NCBI GenBank assembly: GCA_037179515.1
Contig: JAXCGZ010015167.1
Span: 37,501-101,500 of the forward strand
Length of the DNA: 64,000 nt
Reading direction: 5' to 3'
DNA from: Halocaridina rubra
Lineage: Eukaryota; Arthropoda; Malacostraca; Decapoda; Atyidae
Both the position numbers and the translations under genes were made by a program. This document shows, in pieces, positions 36,118 through 60,671 of the stretch; within the stretch, counting starts at the first letter, position 1; every line of letters starts with the position of its first letter. The notes below the pieces were generated by a model. It did no database searches. It had not been told where the DNA came from and saw nothing but the letters and a program-made list of their open reading frames with translations.

Positions 36118-36227
36118 ATTGTGTGTGTGTGTGTGTGTGATTACCTAATTGTGATTACCTAATTGTGTTTACGGGAAAGAGCCCAAAGCTCGTATCTTCC
36201 CGTCTCCTCATCGGTTCCATTTTAGAC

Positions 36228-39051
36228 TTAGTGATACTTATCGTACCTGTCCTTAAAACTATGGATTGAGATAGCATTAACTACCTCCTCGCTTAGCCAA
36301 TTCCAATTATCAACTACTCTTACACTGAAAAAGTATTTCCTTACATCCTGCAAAGAAGTTTTCTTACCAAGCTTCAAACTATGACCTCTAGTTCTAGAGC
36401 CAGCCATATCGAAATATCGATCCCTATCCACTCTATCATAACCATGAAGGAATTTAAAGACTGTCACCATATCCCCCCTTACTCTTCTAGCTTCGAGTGA
36501 TGGCAAGTCTAATTCCCTCAGCCTCTCATCATAACTGAGATTGCGTATTTCTGGCACCAGTTTCGTGGCATGTCTTTGAACTTTTTCAAGCTTAGCTATG
36601 TGCTTTTTCAAGTGCGGATTCCAAAAGGGGGCTGCATATTCCAGTTTTGGCCTCACATAGGTTACATAAATATTTCTGAACATTTCCTTGTCCATGTGCC
36701 TGAAGGCTACCCTTACATTTGATAAGAATGCATATGCTGCCCTTACTACGCCATTTATATGTATTTCTGGAGACAAATCTGCCAGTATGTTTACTCCTAG
36801 ATCTCTCTCATTTTCTGTCTCTTGAAGCTGTACTCCAGCCACCGAGTAGTCAAGCTTGGGCCTTCTTGCACTTGTACCCATTCTCATTACCTTACATTTT
36901 GAGGTATTGAATTTCATTAGCCACTTTTCTGACCACTCATGCAGATTATTTAGATCCTCCTGAAGTTCTCTACCATTGTTCTCGTTTTTTTACTTTCTTC
37001 ACAATCTTTGCATCATCTGCAAACATATTCATGAATAAATTTACAGACTCTGGTAGGTCATTTACATATACAAGGAACAAAAGTGGCCCCAAAACTGAAC
37101 CCTGTGGAACTCCACTACTAACTCTTCTCCATTCAGACACTGAGTGTCTTACTCTAACCCTCTGTTCCCTTCCTTCTAAGTAAGTTTTTATCCATTGCAA
37201 GACATTTCCACCTATTCTAGCCATTGAGTGCAGCTTCCTAATAAGTCTCCCATGTGGAACAGTGTCAAACGCTTTCTGGAAGTCTAGGAATATGCAATCT
37301 GCCCAGCCCTCTCTTTCCTGTAAGATTTGGCTTACCTCATCATAAAATTCTAATAAGTTTGTTACTGTTGATCTACCTTCTCTGAAGCCATGTTGCCTCA
37401 CTGACAAAAAGTTGAAGGATTCCAAGTGAAGAGAGATATGTTTCCTTAGTAGTTTCTCCATAACTTTGCAAACTATGCTGGTCAAGGAAACTGGTCTATA
37501 GTTCAGAGCCGTATCCCTCCTTCCCTTTTTGAAGATAGGTATCACATTTGCTTGTTTCCAGCATCTTGGAATCTCCCCCGACTCCAGTGACTCCTTAAAT
37601 ATGATACTTAGTGCCACTGATATTGTGTTTGCGCATTTTTTAAGCACATGAGGGGATATGTCATCAGGACCTGTAGCTTTATGAACATCTAAATCCATCA
37701 GCGCTTTGCATACCTCTGTGGCTGTAAGGTTGATGTTCTCTAATACCGGCCCTTGAGCTTCTATCACTGCAATCTGAGGGGGTGGGGTATTTTCTACTGT
37801 AAATACTGACTGAAACTCCTTGTTCAATTCTTTGCAGATCTCTTCGTCCGTCTCAGTGATGCTTCCATCCGCTCTCTTTAGCCTTAAAACCTGTTCTTTT
37901 ACCTTCAGTTTTCCTTTGATAAAGCTGTGGAAAAGCTTGGGATTTTCTTTAGCCTTCCTGGTGATGTCTCTCTCATAATCTCTCTCTGCCTCTCTCCTTT
38001 TACTTAGGTAGTCATTTCTTGCTCTTTTGTAGGTTTGCCAGGCATTTATGTTTTTTCTCCTCCTATACCTTTTCCAGCATTTGTCTCTCCACTCCTTAGC
38101 TCTTTTACACCCATTATCGAACCATTTCTCTCTGGCATGAATTACACCTACTTTGGTGACAGGTATGCAGCAATCTACTATCTTCCCATATTTCTCACAA
38201 AAGATGTCATACATTTCTTGTACAGATTTGTTGTAAAATAAGGTTCTCCAGTCAATAACTGCAAAAAGCTCATTCATTTTGATGTAATCTCCTTTCGGAT
38301 AGTTCCTCCTCATGTCCTCAGTGCCTCTACTCTCAGGAAGAATATCTTCAATGATATACTCCATCAACAACACACAGTGGTCACTCTTTCCAATTGGTGG
38401 TTCATACTCAATATTTTCAATATCCAACACATTATCTGTGAACACTAGATCAAGTAGTGATGGCTCATCCCCACCCCTGGCTCTTGTTGGTTCCATTACA
38501 TGTTGGTGTAGGAAATTCCCTTGTACGCAATCTAGGAATCTTGCCCCGAATGAGTCCTCACCACTGTGTGGGTCAAGATTTATCCAATCTATCTCTTTAT
38601 GATTAAAGTCTCCCATAATCAAAATCCTACATTTTTTCTCCCGTGCCATGTTAACAACTGAGTTTATGACTTCAATAGTACCTATATGACTTTCCTCATA
38701 AATTTCAAGCCTATTTTGGTTGCTTGGTGGGTTGTATACAACAGTTATTATAATGCTCTCTGACCCAGTATTTAGGCGAGCAACAAGAAATTCCCTGAAC
38801 TCACTTTCTATAGCCAAGTTTATTTCTTCAACTTGAATCCTCTCACTTATAAGCAGTGCTATCCCTCCACCAGTCCTCTCAGATCTTTCAACCCTTAGTA
38901 TTCTGAAGCCCTTAGGAAAAACTGTGACACTGTTTATGTCCTCACTCAACTTAGTCTCTGTAATTGCTACTATATCTGCCTTACTGTTGTGAATCCTATC
39001 TTTTAATTCTACTGCCTTACCAGCTAATCCATCAGCATTTGTGTATAACAA
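36228..39051 (-). pseudogene. LINE-A copy B ORF2, disrupted by a one-base frameshift
   Basis: Same domain order as copy A ORF2. The T run that is six bases long at 33405-33410 in copy A is seven long at about 36985-36991. This shifts the frame just after the FADDAK box and separates the catalytic part (36970-39051) from the C-terminal part (36228-36917). Otherwise no stop interrupts it. The damage looks recent. Confidence 0.9.
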
Positions 39052-39053
39052 TC

Positions 39054-39698
39054 TTAATGAGGCCCCATCCCCTGATCTTCTGTCATTATTTTCTTTATCT
39101 CCCCTTTGTCTGGAAGTATTCTGTAACGAAAATTTTTCTTCTCTTCTTCATTTCTCTCATCATTTAACCTTCTTGCCTCTTGCAACAAGTTTTTGATCTT
39201 TCCCATCTCTTCCTGTGTTCTGTATCGTCTAATGAACACTTCTTTGCATTCTTGAAGGTCTTTTAGACTTTTTTTTCTCAACAATATTTCCCTACATGTT
39301 TCCCCTCTCTCAAAGGTTACTTTTGTTGGTCTCGGCTTTTCTTCCCTCGAATATTTACCTAGTTGGTGTATGTTTACAATATCCCCAGGACCACATACTA
39401 CTCCAAGCTTTCTTATCAGGTCTACAACCTTAGCTTTATTTTCTTCAAGTCTCCCCTGCCATGTTGGCTCCTGGGATTCACTTATGCTTGAGATTACCAC
39501 TGTCTTCTCCTTATCAAGTGCCTGTCTGATGAGTGGGTTTGCCCTTTCCATCACAACGTCTTTCATTTTTTCGATTACTGTCTCTTTATAGTCAACTGTT
39601 TGTATGTTTTCCAGTGCCACCACCTTTACAGCCTCTTTTACTGCCACATTCCCCTTTAGTGCATCAGCAAAGGACGTTTTCATGGCATCATTTTCCAT
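39054..39698 (-). CDS. LINE-A copy B ORF1
   Basis: 214 codons, with a handful of differences from copy A (for example EEKPRPTKVTF for EGKPRPTKVKF). It is open and probably still able to make the RNA-binding protein. The aaatttt heptamer and the ORF2-frame overlap are conserved. Confidence 0.8.
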   Translation of the reverse strand: MENDAMKTSFADALKGNVAVKEAVKVVALENIQTVDYKETVIEKMKDVVMERANPLIRQALDKEKTVVISSISESQEPTWQGRLEENKAKVVDLIRKLGVVCGPGDIVNIHQLGKYSREEKPRPTKVTFERGETCREILLRKKSLKDLQECKEVFIRRYRTQEEMGKIKNLLQEARRLNDERNEEEKKNFRYRILPDKGEIKKIMTEDQGMGPH

Positions 39699-39719
39699 AT
39701 TGTGTGTGTGTGTGTGTGT

Positions 39720-40341
39720 GATTACCTAATTGTGATTACCTAATTGTGTTTACGGGAAAGAGCCCAAAGCTCGTATCTTCCCGTCTCCTCATCGGTTCCA
39801 TTTTATACTTAGTGATACTTATCATACCTGTCCTTAAAACTATGGATTGAGATAGCATTAACTACCTCCTCGCTTAGCCAATTCCAATTATCAACTACTC
39901 TTACACTGAAAAAGTATTTCCTTACATCTTGCAAAGATGTTTTCTTACGAAGCTTCAAACTATGACCTCTACTTCTATAGTCAGCCATATCAAAATATCG
40001 ATCCCTATCTACTCTGTCATAACCATGAAGGAATTTAAAGACTGTCACCATATCCCCCCTCAATCTTCTAGCTTTGAGTGATGGTAAGTCTAATATCCTC
40101 AGCCTCTCATCATAACTAAGATTGCATATTTCTGGCACCAGTTTCGTGGCATGTCTTTGAAATCTTTCAAGCTTAGCTAAGTGCATTTTCAAGTGCGGAT
40201 TCCAAACGGGGGCTGCAAATTCAAGTTTTGGCCTCACATAGGTTACATATATATTTCTGAACATTTCCTTGTCCATGTGCCTGAAGGCTACCCTTACATT
40301 TCATAAGAAGGCTTATGCTGCCCTTATTATGCCATTTATAT
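39720..40341 (-). pseudogene. LINE-A copy C, 5'-truncated
   Basis: Two tail units, the 3' UTR and the ORF2 C-terminus (open codons 39809-40276). A TCA to TGA change in the ...AFLSNV... segment (plus strand tttcataag near 40300) makes a stop. It is truncated just upstream and abuts the tail of copy D. It is more diverged than A and B. Confidence 0.85.
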
Positions 40342-40343
40342 GT

Positions 40344-41726
40344 GATTACCTAATTGTGTTTAGGGGAAGCAGCCCAAAGCTCGTATCTTCCTGTCTCCTC
40401 ATCGGTTCCATTTTATACTTAGTGATACTTATCATACCTGTCCTTAAAACTATGGATTGAGATAGCATTACCTACCTCCTCGCTTAGTGAATTCCAATTA
40501 TCAACTACCCTTACACTGAAAAAGTATTTCCTTACATCCTGCAAAAAAGTTTTCTTACGAAGCTTCAAAATATGACCTCTAGTTCTAGAGCCAGCCATAG
40601 CAAAATATCGATCCCTAACCACTCTATCATAGCCACGAAGGAATTTAAAGACTGTCACCATATCCCCCCTCACTCTTCTAGCTTCTAGTGATGGTAAGTC
40701 TAATTCCCTCAGCGTCTCATCATAACTGAGATTGCGTATTTCTGGCACCAGTTTCGTGGCATGTCTTTGAACTTTTTCAAGCTTAGCTATGTGCTTTTTC
40801 AAGTGCGGATTCCAAAAGGGGGCTGCATATTCCAGTTTTGGCCTCACATAGGTTGCATAAATATTTCTGAACATATCCTTGTCCATGTGCCTGAAGGCTA
40901 CCCTTACATTTCATAAGAATGCATATGCTGCCCTTACTATGCCATTTATATGTATTTCTGGAGACAAATCTGCCAGTATGTTTACTCCTAGATCTCTCTC
41001 ATTTTCTGTCTCTTGAAGTTGTACTCCTGCCACAGACTAGTCAAGCTTGGGCCTTCTTGCACTTGTACCCATTCTCATTACCTTACATTGTGAAGTATTG
41101 AATTTCATTAGCCACTTTTCTGACCGCTCATGCAGACTATTTAGATCCTCCAGAAGTTCTCTACCATTGTTCTCGTTTTTTACTTTCTTCACAATCTTTG
41201 CATCATCTGCAAACATATTCATGAATGAATTTACAGACTCTGGTAGGTCATTTACATATACAAGGAACAAAAGTGGCCCTAAAACTGAACCCTGTGCAAC
41301 TCCACTACTAACTCTTCTCCATTCAGACACTGAGTGTCCTACTCTAACTCTCTGTTCCCTTCCTTCTAAGTAAGTTTTTATCCATTGCAAGACATTTCCA
41401 CCTATTCTAGCCATTGCTTGCAGCTTCCTAAAAAGTCTCCCACATGGAACAGTGTCAAACGCTTTCTGGAAGTCTAGGAATATGCAATCTGCCCAGCCCT
41501 CTCTTTCCTGTAAGATTCGGCTTACCTCAACATAAAATTCTAATGAGTTTGTTACTGTTGATCTACCTTCTCTGAAGCCATGTTGCCTCACTGACAAAAA
41601 GTTGAAGGATTCCAAATGAAGAGAGATATGTTTCCTTAGTAGTTTCTCCATAACTTTGCAAACAATGCTGGTCAAGGAAACTGGTCTATAGTTCAGAGCC
41701 GTATCCCTCCTTTTCTTTTTGAAGAT
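40344..41726 (-). pseudogene. LINE-A copy D, 5'-truncated
   Basis: Tail, 3' UTR and ORF2 from the C-terminus (40419-40886) back through the RT catalytic part (41037-41675). It carries the same TCA-to-TGA stop as copy C (near 40913) and a second stop near 41037 (plus strand gactagtc). The 5' edge at 41726 abuts (TG)n followed by (AT)n. Confidence 0.85.
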
Positions 41727-41745
41727 GTGTGTGTGTGTGTGTGTG

Positions 41746-41974
<229 letters not shown>

Positions 41975-41984
41975 CATAGACACA

Positions 41985-44900
41985 AGCCTCATTCCCCTTG
42001 TAAGGGGGGTGGCCGAGCCAAGAAACGTGCGTTCACCACGATCCACATACAAACCTCAACCACTCCTCTCAACTCCTTGGGGATAGAGGCTTGCCACGTC
42101 TCCCCCCATTCCACCCTGCTTGGATCATCCACAAGGTAGGTGGGCGAGGATTATTCTACAATGAGGACCCACAGCCTCAGCTGGTTTACCCCCACCACTT
42201 CATCAAATGGCAACTCCCTTCACACCCGTCCACCACAGTTCACTGAGCTAGCAGGTGCGATTAATCCATTTGGGCCACGACATATATCCACAATCTTCCT
42301 CCACTCATTCATATCTCTTACACTTACTCTTCCCTGTTGCACTGACTATTCCACGTGCATTCAGTGCTTTTTTCGCGCCATCCATCCATCTCATTCTAGG
42401 TCTCCCTCTTAACTCAACTCCAATCACTTCTGCACTCCACACTCTCTTCACTAAGCGTTCATCACTCGTCCTTTCCATGTGTCCAAACCATCTCAACACT
42501 TTCTGATCTAACCTATCCGGCAGCTTCATTCCAACACCCGTTCTCTGCCTGACATCCTCATTTCTTACTCTATCTATTCTACATACACCAATCATACCTC
42601 TCAAACACCTCATCTTCATTACAATTACATTCAACTTGTTTCTTTCATCCTCTCTTGCATTCCAAGTCTCTGCTCCATACAATGATGTCAGCACAATCAC
42701 ACCTTCATATATCCTTCTCTTTGCATTCATTCCCAAATATCTATTTCTCATTACACACTTCAACCCACATAGACATTTACTAGCTTCCTTCACTCTGTGA
42801 TTTACCTCTACATCCACTCGTCCACTCCTTGATGCATGTGACCCCAGATACTTAAAACTCTCAACTTCTTCAAGCAACTCTCCATTCACTCCTACATTCA
42901 ATCTGCCTATATTAACACTCCTCGTGCATCTCATGACTTTTCTTTTACCAATATTCACTCACAACTTCCTTCTTTAACGCACACTAATAAACTCAGTCAC
43001 CAAATGATTTAATTCATTTTCACTATCAGCCACCAGTACAGTATCATCCGCAAATAGCAACTGACTCAATTTCCACAACCTTCCATCCTCACCCACTAGC
43101 CCCAAGCCTCTGTCTAATACTCTTTCATTTACTTCCCTTACCACTCCATCCATATACACACATTAAACAACCATGGCGACATTACACAACCAATCACTCA
43201 TATTATTACCAACTCTCACGCATGCTCTACTATTCATGTAAAAACTCTTCACCGCTTTCAACAAACTTCCATTTATTCCATACACTCGCAGCACCCTCCA
43301 CAACCTCTCTCTGTCTACTCTGTCATACGCTTTCTGTAATTCCATAAAGGCCCAAAAAGTGTCCCTACCTTTCTCCAAGAACTTCTCACACACCTGTCTT
43401 ACCGTAAACACCTGATCCACATATCCTCTTCCTTTCCTGATCCCACACTGTTCTTCCCCAATCAATCTCTCAGTACCTTTCCTAATTCTCTCGATCAACA
43501 CTTCCATATACCTTACCAAATACACTCAACAAACTAATTCCCCTAAAACTACTTCACTCATACTTATCTCCTTCCCTTTGTAAAGTGGAACTACACATAC
43601 ACTCCTCCAATCAACTGGGACCCTCCCTGCTTTCGTTGCTCTCAATGCTAAATATACCTCCTCTTTTGTTATTTCTCTATCATTCTCATTGCCTAACATT
43701 GGTATTCTCCATTCGTTTTCCACAGCCACAATCTCTGCCTCTCTATCATCTTCCTCATTCAGCAGGTTCTAGAGATATTCAGTTCATCTCTCTCTCACCT
43801 CTATTTCATCCACTAGCAATTTCCTATCTGCTCCTTTCACTCTCTCCTCCCTACCACATTCACCTATCCCCACTCTTTCCACTTTCTTCCAAAACATCTT
43901 TTTACTCCTTTAAAAATTCTCAGACAAGCATCTGCCCCACTTCACATCTGCTTCTCTCTTTGCCTCCCTCACCACGTGCTTCGCTAACCTCCTATTTGCA
44001 CAATACCTTTCATACGTCTCTATATTACCTACCTGCAACCATACCTCGTAAGCCACTTCTTTTCAGCCACTACTGCACTCACCTGATCATTCCACCATTC
44101 ACTACCTTTCCTTTTACTTCCACCGGTTAGTCTCCTTCCACACACTGCCTCGTCATACTTCATAACCTCCCCCTTGAAAGAACCCCATTCTTCTTCCACT
44201 CACGCCTCCACTTTCTCTTTCACTACATTCCACACATTTCTCACACTAGCCTTATACTCATAGTCTTTCTCTTTCTTATACAATTCATTAACTTTTAGCA
44301 CCTCTCTTCTTCTCTCGCTTCTCCTCTTTCTCCACTTTTCTCCCATCCTCACTCTACTTTCCACTAAATAATGGTCAGATATTCCACCACTAGCTCCTCT
44401 CAGTACATTCACATCCAATGCTCTTCTAATCACCCTCCTGTTCACCACAACATAATCCATTAATACTCTGTCAACTACTTTTCCATTATTCACTCTGACC
44501 CATGTATATTTTTGCTCATCCTTCTTTTTTAAATACAGCATTAGAAATCAAAATTTCTCTCTCAATACACATTTCTATCATTTTTTTCTCCATACTCAAT
44601 CCTACCAGGTACTCCATACTTCCCAATTACACCATCCACTGGCTCATTCCCTACTCTAGCATTTAAATCTCCCCTCAACACCACATTCACATTCATTCCC
44701 AAGTCTTCCAAACACTCGTTCAGTTTCATCCAAAATTCTTCTCTTTCTACCTCACTTTTTTCACTGCCAGGGCCATATGCACTCACAAACGCCCAAGCCT
44801 TGCATCCCAACCTCATTTTAGCCACTATTGTTCGAGAAGATACTTCCTTCCATTCTACCACACACTTATTCATCTCTTCACTTAATAACAGAGCCACTCC

Positions 44901-45265
44901 GTCTCTTCCTCTCCCCATCTCAACTCCAGACACCCTACCTACCACTCTCCCAAATGTCACCTCACCATTCCCTTTTATCTTAGTTTCGCTCAATGCAAGT
45001 ACATCTATCTCTCTCTCCACAAACATACTCCCTATCACCACCCTCTTACTTTCATTTACACCACAACCATGCACATTCAGAGACCCAATTATTAGGGTTC
45101 TGGCTGGATCTCTCTTGCCAGAATACCCCCACATCTCTTGGCTATTCATAGAAAGTAAAATACAGAGGAGGGGATTCCCAGTCCCCTTGCTCCGCCCCAT
45201 TTAGTCGAATTTTACGACAAGCAGGGGAACATGGAGGAAGTATTCTTAAACCTCCTCCCTTAGGG

Positions 45266-45267
<2 letters not shown>
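41985..45267 (-). pseudogene. LINE-E copy 1: RTE-like retrotransposon, near full length but decayed
   Basis: From 5' (right): a G-rich 5' end near 45210-45267, the APE endonuclease (44562-45200: GSLNVHGCG, ALSETKIKG, RGDLNARVGNEPVDG), the linker (44200-44541), and RT pieces at 43526-43729 and 43163-43525 (FMELQKAYDRVDRERLWRVL in conceptual form). Then come 42974-43159 with LLFADDTVLVADSENE and the C-terminus at 42305-42958 (LRWFGHMER, GRPRMRWMDG). At least four frame breaks separate the pieces. The 3' end reads (sense) ccttacaaggggaatgaggc and passes into TA repeats. Clade assignment to RTE is by motif style. Confidence 0.85.

Positions 45268-45268
<1 letters not shown>

Positions 45269-45355
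<87 letters not shown>
45269..45355. repeat. (AT)n microsatellite
   Basis: AT tract between the LINE-E copy 1 5' end and LINE-D copy 2. Confidence 0.95.
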
Positions 45356-46116
<761 letters not shown>

Positions 46117-46124
46117 ATCTAATA

Positions 46125-46645
46125 TCCACCTTTATTATATATACACCAGAAAGATTCAGTATCTCTGCGAAGTTTTCAGAGTTGCTGGAGGATGGATCCC
46201 AAGCATTCTTATCCCTGGCCTCTGCTCTTTACTTTCAGAGTAGGCACAGTAATACAATTTGGCGTTTGCACATTCATAGAAGGATCTAACTTATGTATGT
46301 AGAGAGCTTCTAGAATTTGCAGACGTCGAAAATGTTTTTCTGTCTTTAGTATCGTCGTATTTCCCTCCAACATTTTACGTGTGATGGAGGTCTGGTGTTT
46401 TTTCATCATTTGATTTCTGGGGGCGCCTTCTTGTAAGTGAAATGTTAGTCTCTTTGTCAATTTAGCTGTTGTCATACCAGTATAAGACGATTGAAGACTG
46501 CAGTCTTCATGAGGGCATGTATATTGGTAGACTACATGACTTTGTTGGAAAAGACTTTCGTTAGTTGTGAGTTTGTTTCTTAATATAAGCTCTCTCGTCT
46601 TTTTTGTTTTGTAATATATATGGAACAACACTTACTTGTCCGGAC
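46125..46645 (-). pseudogene. Penelope-like element: GIY-YIG endonuclease end
   Basis: Open codons 46209-46631 (about 140 residues) give VVYQYTCPHEDCS, then SYTGMTTAKLTKRLTFHLQEG and LQILEALYIHKLDPSMN. This matches the C-terminal domain of Penelope-like elements. A Cys-pair finger precedes a GIY-YIG module, here with YTG for YIG, and the Arg, His and Glu of the active site are in place. The upstream reverse transcriptase is missing (5' truncation near 46645), and a short 3' UTR runs to about 46125. It is flanked by (AT)n. It is a truncated copy and not autonomous. Confidence 0.8.
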
Positions 46646-48107
46646 TAGTACTTATTACTCCTCGTCTAGTAATTATAAAGTATTCAAAGTTGATAAACAG
46701 TCTTCATTACAGTGCCTTCAAAGTAAGAAAATTGAAAATGTGCCGTTTCATGAGAGCCATTTGAATGAAGTATTAATAATGAGAATTTTTTGTTTTTACG
46801 TCTTATGTGTCACTATTAGTTCCCATTTGGGGGTGGGCAAAGAAGGATTCAAGCTGGGGAATTAAGTCTAGATGCCCCACCTATGTTCCCGCCGTAGGGT
46901 CGACCTCGGCTACGTCACAGCAGGAGTCGAGCATTCTATCGGTTACGCTGGGGCGGCCCCCAATATCAGTAAAGCGATTATGAGTCCATAAAAGAGTATA
47001 TAAATGGAATTAAGACACGGACATGAAACTATTATCAGTTTGTTTTAAGTGGTGTAATCTGTATATAGATAAAAGAGATAAAGCTCTCTAGTGATATCTA
47101 TGAGATAACAAGACATATAATGAAAATTCCAACTCCCTCTTCCAAGCAGGGATATCTTAGCTCCTCCCCCTCAGCCCTCCAGCCTTCCCCTGATAAGGAC
47201 GTAAGAGCAGTCAGCTTACTGTTAGCCTAGAAGAAAGGCCACTGCAGAAACAGGAGTTTAACAATAATTATTTGCCATCAAAAGACCTGATATGTAAAAG
47301 TGAAAAAGTTCCAGAACTGAAGTGACGATTGAAGTTTAAAGTGACACGAAAAATGAGTCAATATAGTAGAAAATTCTAATTTCCATGTGTGATAAGGGAA
47401 AAATCTGCATTTACCAGGAAAAGATTTTTTTTTTTTTTTGGTGAAGTATACTGATTAGTGTACTTTTTTGCATCGATAAATAAATAAGGAAAAAATAGAA
47501 CACTTATTCTGATTGTGTTACTATTTTTACATTGCTAGAGCGCAAGTTATAAGTGAGGAATCTTTTTCCTTACATATTTAAGATACAATTTGAACAGTCT
47601 TAACTGAAGTAGGCAGACTGTTATAAATTACGTCCATAAATACCAAATAAGACAAATATCTACAGAATTAGCAACGAATATTAAAGTTATGAAAAAAAAC
47701 ACAACCTAAGATATTGCTTTTAAAAAATTCCTTTTCTTCATATTAAAAGCAGACTCCATACTCTTAAGCCAATTGAAGCGATAGTTTGAGTCTGAATACA
47801 CCTGGTAGATATCAGATTACGAAAGGAAATACGGGATTTAAGAAGAAAAACATACTGAACGATACTTTTTGATGATAAATTTTCCTCATGCACCAAATAT
47901 GCAGATTGGATATTCTTAACTACAAAAAATAGTTTATGAGTTCAGACCGATTCTAGTAATAACACTAAATTAGAATTTCATTTCGTTGAAAAAATCCTCA
48001 TGTGATTCCAAAATACAGAATATATTTGACAGAAACCTCAAGTGTTTTGAACAGAGAAAAACTTGAATAGCAAAATATTCATGAGATAAGATTTTTAGGA
48101 AGAGACA
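46646..48107. other. Region upstream of the ankyrin gene, mostly unassigned
   Basis: Contains a SINE (46795-46965). The rest, about 1.1 kb before the ankyrin-gene ATG, should hold the promoter and 5' UTR. A CT/CCC-rich patch near 47150-47190 is the only compositional feature. No TATA or initiator can be assigned reliably. Confidence 0.45.
46795..46965 (-). mobile_element. tRNA-derived SINE, family 3
   Basis: On the minus strand the head gggggccgccccagcgtaacc, then tagaatgctcgactcctg, is followed by a block with ggtcgaccctacggcggg and a body with aattccccagcttgaatcc, then cacccccaaatgggaac. It is similar to 13450-13615 and 20655-20805. Confidence 0.7.
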
Positions 48108-59472
<11,365 letters not shown>

Positions 59473-59639
59473 GTAAGAGAGTGAGAACAATAGCATATAG
59501 ATATTTACAGAATATTATATAATAATGCATAAATATATAACGAATACACATACATATTATCTATTATGCTCTCTATCTATCCATCTTCTCTATTTGTCTA
59601 ACAATCTATCCATCGATGAATGTATGTATGCATGTATAA

Positions 59640-60130
<491 letters not shown>

Positions 60131-60147
60131 AAAAAAAAAAGAAATTA

Positions 60148-60420
<273 letters not shown>

Positions 60421-60531
60421 ATTAAGGTACTATTGAATTTATAACAATGATTATTAATTCAGTATTTTAATATGAAAGTATGATTTCAATGCATGTATGA
60501 GAGAACGCGTACACGGGATATACAGTAAATA

Positions 60532-60638
<107 letters not shown>

Positions 60639-60671
60639 ATGGCTTCTATCACTATTATGTTTACCTCTTGA

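Larger units (their letters stand above)
32573..36119 (-). mobile_element. LINE-A copy A: CR1-like retrotransposon with both ORFs open
   Basis: From 5' to 3' (right to left): (CA)n, two bases, the ORF1 ATG at 36117, ORF1 to 35473, ORF2 to 32648, a 3' UTR of about 75 bp and a tail unit (ATTAGGTAATC) running into (CA)n. There is no poly(A). The 5' UTR is effectively absent, so it is either compact or trimmed. It is the only LINE-A copy here without a disabling mutation that I can see. Copy B, directly next to it, has the same ends. Confidence 0.9.
36139..39700 (-). mobile_element. LINE-A copy B: near-identical tandem neighbour of copy A
   Basis: It is offset from copy A by 3,581 bp, with the same 5' edge (atatgg after (CA)n) and the same tail, here with two tail units. 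About a dozen amino-acid differences separate A and B. Both share private variants in the 3' UTR (ttttagacttag, atcgtacc) not seen in F1-F6, C or D. This points to tandem duplication or unequal exchange rather than two independent insertions. Confidence 0.9.

Noticed and set aside
33139..39591. Plus-strand open frames opposite LINE-A (for example 34731-35021, 35383-35586, 39370-39591)
   Set aside because: Antisense shadows of the LINE-A ORFs, recurring identically in both copies only because the LINE is duplicated.
43585..44130. Plus-strand frame of 181 codons (and similar at 44800-45204 and 62937-63482)
   Set aside because: Antisense of LINE-E, composed of Ser/Leu/Pro/His-rich shadow peptide without domain features.
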